From Alphaproteobacteria bacterium (GTDB lineage Bacteria > Pseudomonadota > Alphaproteobacteria > Rhodobacterales > Rhodobacteraceae), in the NCBI GenBank assembly GCA_013151535.1, contig JAADIC010000156.1:1-6631 (forward strand): DNA of 6,631 bases, in the 5' to 3' direction. Below, one piece after another: positions 1 through 4,544 of the stretch (the first letter of the stretch is position 1; every line of letters starts with the position of its first letter). The notes beneath the pieces are model-generated. The model was not told the origin of the DNA and searched no databases. It worked only from the letters and a program-made list of their open reading frames with translations. Position numbers and translations under genes: made by a program.

Positions 1-327
1 CCCTGCGCTGATTGGAGCCTTCTTAGCGCTGCTGCCAAAGCGGCAGAGGTGCAGGGCGCGACAACCCATGTGGGTGGCATTTATTCGTCAGACACGTTTT
101 ACGATGAACGCGCGGATTTGATGGAACAAATGGTGCGCCACAACGTGCTGGCGGTCGAAATGGAAGCCGCTGAACTTTACACATTGGCGGCGCGTTATGG
201 CGTGCGGGCGCTGGCGATCCTGACCATCAGCGATCACCTTATCACCGGCGAGGCCCTGCCCTCGGGCGATCGCGAACGCAGCTTTGGCGACATGGTGGAA
301 ATCGCGCTGGAGGCGGCTTTCGCATGA
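1..327 (+). CDS. deoD: Purine nucleoside phosphorylase DeoD-type, C-terminal part (5' end outside window)
   Basis: Cytoplasmic enzyme of purine salvage: it splits purine (deoxy)nucleosides with phosphate into free base and (deoxy)ribose-1-phosphate. The frame is open from base 1, so only the last 108 residues are seen, corresponding roughly to residue 130 onward of the E. coli protein. Visible hallmarks, in fragment numbering, are GGIYSSDTFY (25-34), the nucleoside-binding VEMEAAELY (52-60, with the Met-Glu pair that contacts ribose), the base-binding Ser-Asp of TISDH (S77, D78; E. coli Asp204), and R91 in DRERSF, aligning with catalytic Arg217. These fit the hexameric DeoD (NP-I) family rather than the trimeric PNP type. 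A GTG at 49 is only an internal codon. The TGA stop overlaps the ATG of the next gene (ATGA), which implies translational coupling. A related nucleoside phosphorylase of the same superfamily, such as uridine phosphorylase, is possible but fits less well. Confidence 0.92.
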   Translation, partial: PCADWSLLSAAAKAAEVQGATTHVGGIYSSDTFYDERADLMEQMVRHNVLAVEMEAAELYTLAARYGVRALAILTISDHLITGEALPSGDRERSFGDMVEIALEAAFA

Positions 328-1310
328 AAACCCTCAGGCTCGGAACGACCGGGCCCGAGGTGTCGCGCATCTCGCTTGGCTGCATGTCGTTCGCGGGGTT
401 TTACGGGCCGACGGACAGAGACGAGAGCTTCGCCTGTCTGGATGCGGCGCAAAAGCACGGTATTGATTTTCTGGATACAGCCGAGATTTACGGCAAGGGC
501 CTGTCAGAAAGCGTGATCGGGGAATACCAGCGACAGTCCGGGTATCGCTTCAAAATCGCCACCAAGGGCGGCATTGTCATTGGTGGCGCGCGTGGTCAGA
601 CCAACAATTCCGAACCGTGGCTGCGCCGCGCGCTGGAGGGGTCGCTGACACGGCTCGGCGTTGAACGGGTTGAGCTTTATTACATCCACCGCCGCGACTG
701 GTCGATCGAGATTGAGCAGATTGTCGAAACGCTGGAAGGCTTTCGCACCGAGGGCCTGATCGGCGGCTTCGGGTTCTCGGAAATCGCGCCGTCGTCGTTG
801 CGCCGCGCCGCGTCAGTTGCCCCGGTGGCGGCTGTGCAAAACGAATATTCGCTCTGGACGCGCTATCCTGATCTTGGGCTTATTCAGGCCTGCAAGGAAC
901 TGGGCACCACCTTTGTGCCATTTTCCCCGCTGGCGCGCGGTATGTTTGGCGAGGCACATCTTGATCCCGCCAGTTTTGCCGAGGGTGATTTTCGCCGCAA
1001 CGGTCCGCGTTTTCAGGAACCCAACTTCACCGCCAATTCCGACATGATCGCCAGATTCCGCACCTTTGCCCATGGCCGCGGCTGGGCCACCCCGGCCGCC
1101 GCCATCGCGTGGGTTCTGGATCAGGGGGATCACTTGATCCCGATCCCCGGCACACGATCTGCTGCCCATCTGGCAGACTGGGCCGGGGCGTGCGAGATCG
1201 CGTTTACCGATGCGAATCGGGCCGAAATCGCGCGCCTGCTGCCGGTTGGTTTTGCCCATGGTGACAGGTATTCCGACGCGCAAATCGTCGGGGTCGAGAG
1301 GTATTGTTGA
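324..1310 (+). CDS. Aldo/keto reductase (NADPH-dependent oxidoreductase)
   Basis: A 328-aa single-domain TIM-barrel oxidoreductase of the aldo/keto reductase superfamily, the usual length for bacterial members. The catalytic tetrad is complete: D51 and Y56 in FLDTAEIYGKG, K81 in IATKGG, and H122 in YYIHRRD. Other family signatures are GCMSFAGFYGP near the N-terminus (19-29), AVQNEYS (170-176), FSPLARG (200-206), and the NADPH-phosphate-binding segment IPIPGTRS (272-279). The wording resembles the AKR8/AKR13-like group (pyridoxal reductase and related general carbonyl reductases), but the substrate cannot be read from sequence. The ATG at 324 overlaps the deoD stop and has a GGAGG at 309-313, 10 bases upstream. 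The stop overlaps the next gene by one base (TGATG). A link to nucleoside or sugar aldehyde metabolism is suggested only by its place behind deoD. Confidence 0.93.
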   Translation: MKTLRLGTTGPEVSRISLGCMSFAGFYGPTDRDESFACLDAAQKHGIDFLDTAEIYGKGLSESVIGEYQRQSGYRFKIATKGGIVIGGARGQTNNSEPWLRRALEGSLTRLGVERVELYYIHRRDWSIEIEQIVETLEGFRTEGLIGGFGFSEIAPSSLRRAASVAPVAAVQNEYSLWTRYPDLGLIQACKELGTTFVPFSPLARGMFGEAHLDPASFAEGDFRRNGPRFQEPNFTANSDMIARFRTFAHGRGWATPAAAIAWVLDQGDHLIPIPGTRSAAHLADWAGACEIAFTDANRAEIARLLPVGFAHGDRYSDAQIVGVERYC

Positions 1311-2035
1311 TGATGCGAAAGATTGCGGCCATAACAATCGGCCTGCTTCTGGCCCTCACCCATTGGGCGCAAGCCGGTGAGCGCCACGAATACCCGTTTG
1401 AAATCCGGGCCAACGGATTTCGCTTTGGTGACTTTCTGGTTGTGCTTGAAGAGGATGCGCAAACCTACCGCGTTGAGGTTTCAGCCGAAGCCAGGGGAGT
1501 TTTCGGCTTCATGCTGCGCGCCAGATATAGCGGCACATCCACAGGCGAGAAACGCCCGGATGGCACCAGACTGGGGCTGGATTTCAAGGCCCGTTCCAGC
1601 CGGATTTTCGCGGACCGGACCCAACAGGTCACCTATCAGGACGGCCAGCCGAAAACTGTTTTTATCCTGCCGCTCAAACGCCGGACGGCCTTGTCCGATC
1701 CTCTGAAGGTTACCGGGAGTTTCAACGATCCGCTCAGCTTTCTGGCGAATCTTGTGGCCAATCCCGGTACGACCTGCCCAGCGCCTGCCGACCTGTATGA
1801 TGGCCGCCGGATCACCAAAGTGACCCTTGAACCCGGTTTGCCCGAACCCAACAGCCTGACCTGCACCGGAACCTACGAAATCATCGAGGGGCCGGACCAT
1901 TCCCTGCAAAAAGGCGTGCGCCGCTTCGGGCTGACAGCAAGCTATGGCCGCGACCTCACCGGTATTCTATTGCTAAAGAGCGTCAAATTTGAATCCGGCG
2001 GTAACGAAATTTTGCTTTCCCGTTTGGGAAATTGA
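1310..2035 (+). CDS. Exported DUF3108 family protein
   Basis: A 241-aa protein with a Sec signal peptide: positively charged MMRK, a hydrophobic stretch at about 5-19, and an A-Q-A cleavage site before G23. It is therefore expected in the periplasm. The mature part has the look of the DUF3108 family, a mostly beta-rich domain of unknown biochemical function common in Alphaproteobacteria. It includes DPLS (140-143) and YDGRR (163-167). Two cysteines in the mature part (C156, C185) could form a disulfide. The frame is also open from TTG codons at 1304 and 1307. The ATG at 1310 was chosen because it gives a clean signal peptide, forms a TGATG junction with the aldo/keto reductase stop, and has GAGAGG (1296-1301) 8 bases upstream; ATG 1313 is the alternative. 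The TGA stop lies inside an FNR-type box. The family assignment is by recognition and the role is unknown. Confidence 0.85.
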   Translation: MMRKIAAITIGLLLALTHWAQAGERHEYPFEIRANGFRFGDFLVVLEEDAQTYRVEVSAEARGVFGFMLRARYSGTSTGEKRPDGTRLGLDFKARSSRIFADRTQQVTYQDGQPKTVFILPLKRRTALSDPLKVTGSFNDPLSFLANLVANPGTTCPAPADLYDGRRITKVTLEPGLPEPNSLTCTGTYEIIEGPDHSLQKGVRRFGLTASYGRDLTGILLLKSVKFESGGNEILLSRLGN

Positions 2036-2045
2036 TATAAATCAA
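2032..2045. promoter_or_regulatory. FNR/FnrL-type operator, perfect TTGAT-N4-ATCAA
   Basis: The 14 bases read TTGATATAAATCAA: both half-sites match the Crp/Fnr-family consensus TTGAT-N4-ATCAA exactly. In Rhodobacteraceae such sites are used by the oxygen sensor FnrL and by the related NO-responsive DnrD/NnrR proteins, which cannot be told apart by the site alone. It overlaps the stop codon of the DUF3108 gene and lies about 150 bases before the response regulator start, so the regulator is the likely target. Confidence 0.7.
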
Positions 2046-2089
2046 GAGTCAACTCCATACTATGAACATATTTAGGGGCTAGTTGATTC
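2046..2089 (+). repeat. Inverted repeat across the promoter region
   Basis: GAGTCAACT (2046-2054) can pair with AGTTGATTC (2081-2089) over 9 positions with one G-T pair, leaving a 26-base loop that contains the candidate -10. The left arm directly abuts the FNR-type box. No T-run follows the right arm, so it is not a classical terminator. It could be a second operator or chance. Confidence 0.35.
2067..2072 (+). promoter_or_regulatory. Candidate -10 hexamer of an FNR-dependent promoter
   Basis: CATATT matches TATAAT at four of six positions. If it is the -10, transcription would start near 2079-2080, which puts the centre of the FNR-type box (between 2038 and 2039) at about -41.5, the standard class II activation distance. 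No good -35 is needed or seen. The 5' leader would be about 115 bases. The evidence is geometry plus a weak hexamer. Confidence 0.4.
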
Positions 2090-2101
2090 GAATGGCCGCG
2101 A

Positions 2102-2133
2102 CTCCTGACTGATTGGAGGGAAGCCCGTTTTTT
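2102..2133 (+). terminator. Weak terminator- or attenuator-like stretch
   Basis: A CTCC/GGAG stem (2102-2105 with 2115-2118) and a possible outer GGGCT/AGCCC pairing (2076-2080 with 2122-2126) precede a run of six T at 2128-2133. The stems are short and the outer loop is long, so this is only a weak candidate. It could end the deoD-DUF3108 transcript or attenuate the response regulator leader. Confidence 0.2.
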
Positions 2134-2197
2134 GTACCTGTTCACGATTGTTCCACAAAAACAGAGCGCTCGCTCAAATTTAGATGACTTGCTATGA
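2132..2197 (+). CDS. Possible 21-aa leader peptide ahead of the response regulator
   Basis: A TTG-initiated frame of 21 codons ends at TGA 2195-2197, overlapping the ATG of the response regulator at 2194 (an ATGA junction). A strong Shine-Dalgarno-like GGAGGG sits at 2115-2120, but the gap to TTG is 11 bases, longer than ideal. The regulator itself has no clear ribosome binding site, which coupling to such a leader would explain. The product (MYLFTIVPQK then QSARSNLDDLL) resembles nothing I recognise. An ORF this short with a TTG start can easily occur by chance. Confidence 0.2.
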   Translation: MYLFTIVPQKQSARSNLDDLL

Positions 2198-3144
2198 AAA
2201 TTCTCGCTGTTGATGACGACAAAACGATCCTCGAATTGCTGTGCCTCGCCATTCAGGTATTTGGAGACCACACGGTGGTTCGCGCCAGTTCTGGCCCCGA
2301 GGCCCTGCAACGCATGGCGGAAGCTGACACACCTTTTGACTGTTTCCTGCTTGATATCCAGATGCCAAAAATGACCGGCATCGACCTTTGCGGTGCAATC
2401 CGCGCCAATGCGAACTATGTCGAAACACCGATCATCATGCTGACGGCGATGTCTGATAAACGTTATATCGACGCGGCTTTTTCAACCGGCGCGACCGATT
2501 TCATCGTCAAACCGTTTGATATAATGGAGCTGAAATCACGCCTCCAATTGGCGGAAACACAGGCGCTTTCCAACCGGAGGACGGCCCATAATACGCTCGA
2601 CTCCCTCACCAATAATCTGACCGAAAAGAACCCCTATAAAATCGACGAAGCCGTGCCGATGCTGAACATCGACCACGCGCTGCGACCCGGGGTTTTTGGT
2701 AATTATCTGGAGGAATTGCACCGTCTGCAATATCTGCGCACCCGCGTATTCACCATAAGGGTGCTGGATATCGAGGCGATCTTTTCCAATTCCAGCGGTC
2801 TGGAATTTCGCGATCATATGATCGATATCGCCGAGACCATTCAGGATTATCTGTGCGAGGCCCAGGGTTTGCTCAGCTATTTCGGCAACGGGGTTTTCTG
2901 CTGCGTGATTGATGGTGGGTTTATCGCGATGCTGGAAGATATGCCCGTGAAACTGGAGGCCGCCATTTACAATCTGAACATGGTCTATCGCAACGGCAGC
3001 GCCATTGAGGTGCGCCTTGAAATCGGCGATGCGGTTGCGCCGAGCTTTTTCACCAAACTGTCCGCAACCGATATCATTCAGAAAGCGGTGAGCAATCTGG
3101 GAGACGGACAGATTTCGCTGCCTGCGATCAAGTCTGCAGGCTGA
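2194..3144 (+). CDS. Response regulator with receiver domain and degenerate GGDEF-like C-terminus
   Basis: A 316-aa cytoplasmic signalling protein. Residues 1 to about 122 form a complete CheY-like receiver: acidic pocket D7-D8-D9, phospho-acceptor D54 in FLLDIQMP, T84 in MLTAMS, and K106-P107 in FIVKPFD. It should therefore accept phosphate from a histidine kinase, none of which is encoded here. A linker (about 123-180) leads to a C-terminal region with no DNA-binding helix-turn-helix. From 183 on, its layout resembles a nucleotidyl-cyclase fold: FTIRVLDIEAIF at the beta-1 position, LSYFGNGVF (227-235) where RYGGDEF would be, EIGDA (276-280) and IIQKAVSNLG (294-303) near the end. GGDEF is replaced by GNGVF, so diguanylate cyclase activity is not expected; a binding or regulatory output is more likely. 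The GGDEF-like reading is inference. The ATG gives a standard receiver start (MKILAVDDD) but lacks a good Shine-Dalgarno. An FNR-type box lies about 150 bases upstream. The gene converges on sdhB with a 3-base gap. Confidence 0.93.
   Translation: MKILAVDDDKTILELLCLAIQVFGDHTVVRASSGPEALQRMAEADTPFDCFLLDIQMPKMTGIDLCGAIRANANYVETPIIMLTAMSDKRYIDAAFSTGATDFIVKPFDIMELKSRLQLAETQALSNRRTAHNTLDSLTNNLTEKNPYKIDEAVPMLNIDHALRPGVFGNYLEELHRLQYLRTRVFTIRVLDIEAIFSNSSGLEFRDHMIDIAETIQDYLCEAQGLLSYFGNGVFCCVIDGGFIAMLEDMPVKLEAAIYNLNMVYRNGSAIEVRLEIGDAVAPSFFTKLSATDIIQKAVSNLGDGQISLPAIKSAG
3120..3141. repeat. Short inverted repeat at the convergent gene ends
   Basis: GCCTGC (3120-3125) pairs with GCAGGC (3136-3141) around a 10-base loop, inside the last codons of the response regulator and just before the sdhB stop on the other strand. 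No T-run follows on either strand, so at best it is a weak bidirectional terminator. No better terminator was seen between the two convergent genes. Confidence 0.25.
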
Positions 3145-3147
3145 CCC

Positions 3148-3927
3148 CTAAATCACCCGCTCGACCATCATCTTCTTGATCTCGGCAATTGCCTTGGCCG
3201 GGTTCAGGCCCTTGGGGCAGGTTTGCGTGCAATTCATGATGGTGTGGCAACGATATAGCTTGAACGGGTCTTGCAGCTCGTCCAGCCGCTCGCCCGTCGC
3301 CTCGTCGCGGCTGTCAATGATCCAGCGATAGGCGTGCAGCAACGCCGCCGGGCCAAGGTAGCGATCCGAGTTCCACCAATAGCTGGGGCAAGAGGTGGAA
3401 CACGACGCGCACATCACGCATTCATACAGCCCATCCAGTTTCTTGCGGTCTTCGATGCTCTGACGCCATTCATGCGCCGGGCGGTTGGTTTTGGTCTCCA
3501 GCCACGGCATGATGCTGGCGTGCTGGGCATAGAAATGCGTGAGGTCGGGGATCAGATCCTTGACCACCGGCATATGCGGCAACGGATAAATCTTAACGTC
3601 GCCCTTGATCTCGTCCATGCCATAGATGCAGGCCAGCGTGTTAATGCCGTCGATATTCATCGCGCACGAACCACAAATCCCCTCGCGACAGGAACGGCGA
3701 AAGGTCAGGGTCGGGTCAGTCTCGGATTTAATCTTGATGAGCGCGTCCAGCACCATCGGCCCGCATGTGTCCATATCAACGTGATAGGTATCCACACGTG
3801 GATTAGCCCCGCTGTCGGGATCAAAGCGATAGATACGAAAGGCGCGCGTGTTCTTGGCGCCAGCCGGTTTGGGCCATGCCTTGCCGACCGTGATGCGGCT
3901 GTTTTTGGGGAGTGTTAGTTCAACCAT
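3148..3927 (-). CDS. sdhB: Succinate dehydrogenase iron-sulfur subunit SdhB
   Basis: Electron-transfer subunit of complex II (succinate:quinone oxidoreductase), on the cytoplasmic face of the inner membrane, passing electrons from SdhA flavin to quinone at SdhCD. In the 259-aa product, the N-terminal ferredoxin domain holds the 2Fe-2S ligands C80, C85, C88 (in CREGICGSC) and C100. The C-terminal domain has C170, C173, C176 and C237 for the 4Fe-4S cluster and C180, C227, C233 for the 3Fe-4S cluster. CPSYWW (180-185) and RCH (226-228) match the quinone-site Trp and His of E. coli SdhB. The frame is open back to a TTG at 3942, but the ATG at 3927 gives the usual alphaproteobacterial N-terminus (MVELTLPKNS) and has an AGGA 7 bases upstream. 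It is separated from sdhA by two small genes and ends 3 bases from the convergent response regulator. Confidence 0.98.
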   Translation of the reverse strand: MVELTLPKNSRITVGKAWPKPAGAKNTRAFRIYRFDPDSGANPRVDTYHVDMDTCGPMVLDALIKIKSETDPTLTFRRSCREGICGSCAMNIDGINTLACIYGMDEIKGDVKIYPLPHMPVVKDLIPDLTHFYAQHASIMPWLETKTNRPAHEWRQSIEDRKKLDGLYECVMCASCSTSCPSYWWNSDRYLGPAALLHAYRWIIDSRDEATGERLDELQDPFKLYRCHTIMNCTQTCPKGLNPAKAIAEIKKMMVERVI

Positions 3928-3934
3928 TTTATTT

Positions 3935-3938
3935 TCCT
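3935..3938 (-). promoter_or_regulatory. Ribosome binding site deciding the sdhB start
   Basis: On the minus strand GCAGGAAAATAAA precedes the ATG at 3927, placing AGGA 7 bases upstream. No comparable site precedes the TTG at 3942. This supports the shorter, 259-aa SdhB. Confidence 0.7.
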
Positions 3939-3946
3939 GCAAATCT

Positions 3947-3969
3947 CATTCATGAATGTCAATGAATGT
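3947..3969. repeat. 12-base palindrome plus direct repeat upstream of sdhB
   Basis: CATTCATGAATG (3947-3958) is a perfect palindrome in the 31-base gap between the small gene and sdhB. ATGAATGT occurs at 3952-3959 and again at 3962-3969, one helical turn apart. In the transcript, alternative short stems can form just before the sdhB ribosome binding site. It could modulate sdhB translation or RNA processing, mark an insertion edge, or be AT-rich chance. Confidence 0.35.
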
Positions 3970-4309
3970 TGACTTTTGCTAAAAACTGCGGGTCTCTCTC
4001 ATCTAACAACGATTCAAGAATTCGTGCAGCCTCTTCATCGTCCGCTCTTTCGATTTCGCGGCGCGTAAACTCAACAATCGAAGTCAGCGCCTTTGGTGCT
4101 TTCCACCAATCAAATCCATCTTTCTTAATTGAGTCTTCCCCAAGGGCATATGCCCGCGCAAATTTTGTCCCCTCAGGTACTCTTTCGCTGAATTCATAAG
4201 ATACCAAAAATTCTGACGCGATATAGTCAGTAGACTGATCCTCGCGGAAAAGCTGAACCAATCGACTCAAGGTGGACTTGAGGCTATTGGTCATTGTCTG
4301 AGCTGTCAT
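3959..4309 (-). CDS. Unrecognised 116-aa soluble protein between sdhA and sdhB
   Basis: I do not recognise this protein. It is 116 aa, with no cysteine, no signal peptide and no membrane segment. The N-terminal half is mixed. The centre has an aromatic FDWWKAPKA (66-74). The last third (about 74-110) looks helical and acidic (REIERADDEEAARILESL). The ATG at 4309 was preferred over the in-frame ATG at 4294 because GGAGA lies 6 bases upstream (4316-4320) and nothing comparable precedes the second. It overlaps the 3' end of the 83-aa gene by 26 bases, suggesting the two are translated together, and ends 31 bases before sdhB. The DNA is much lower in GC than sdhA. A complex II assembly or modulating factor and an acquired two-gene module (for example toxin-antitoxin-like) are both open; nothing in the sequence decides. 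Confidence 0.72.
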   Translation of the reverse strand: MTAQTMTNSLKSTLSRLVQLFREDQSTDYIASEFLVSYEFSERVPEGTKFARAYALGEDSIKKDGFDWWKAPKALTSIVEFTRREIERADDEEAARILESLLDERDPQFLAKVNIH

Positions 4310-4535
4310 CGACTATCTCCAATCGCTTGTTTATTCGTTCGATCTGAACAAGTGCCTCTGCAATTCTAATTTCCTGTCTGTTTCGTTGCGATGCTTCATT
4401 GACAAATTGCTGCTCGTTCAAAAGCATACGTTCACTTATGTCTTTAAGCGTTCCTTCCATTTGTAACAACCTGTGATCAAAGTTGCGCAATCGGTGCAGA
4501 TTCAAGCTGGTCGGTTCATTCGGTTTTTTCGGCAT
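4284..4535 (-). CDS. Unrecognised 83-aa predicted coiled-coil protein between sdhA and sdhB
   Basis: A small charged protein without cysteine, tryptophan, signal peptide or membrane segment. Residues about 20-75 look like a long amphipathic helix with leucine/isoleucine/methionine spacing of coiled-coil type (for example LLQMEGTLKDISERMLL and IAEALVQIERINKRLEIV), followed by an acidic tail (DDSSDND). The ATG at 4535 is 9 bases after the sdhA stop. Its Shine-Dalgarno GAGGG (4542-4546) overlaps the sdhA TGA, so its translation is tied to the end of sdhA. It overlaps the downstream 116-aa gene by 26 bases. Such short coiled-coil proteins usually act by oligomerising or binding a partner; the overlapping neighbour is the obvious candidate. 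Family unknown to me. Confidence 0.72.
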   Translation of the reverse strand: MPKKPNEPTSLNLHRLRNFDHRLLQMEGTLKDISERMLLNEQQFVNEASQRNRQEIRIAEALVQIERINKRLEIVDDSSDNDQ

Positions 4536-4544
4536 ACGAAACCC

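Noticed and set aside
813..1337. - strand open frame (174 codons) opposite the aldo/keto reductase
   Set aside because: Shadow of a gene with a complete catalytic tetrad; the product has no recognisable features.
2140..2153. GTTC-N6-GTTC direct repeat resembling an alphaproteobacterial LexA box
   Set aside because: The LexA consensus in this class has a 7-base spacer (GTTC-N7-GTTC); here the spacer is 6, and the site lies within the presumed leader. Treated as chance.
2164..2171. GAGCGCTC palindrome just before the response regulator
   Set aside because: An 8-base palindrome of this composition is expected by chance, and no T-run or known operator consensus accompanies it.
3271..3918. + strand open frame (215 codons) opposite sdhB
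   Set aside because: Antisense shadow of an unmistakable sdhB; no motif and no convincing ribosome binding site.
3928..4544. Insertion sequence or phage element between sdhA and sdhB
   Set aside because: No transposase, integrase, terminal inverted repeats or clear target duplication was seen. The low-GC block contains only the two small genes.
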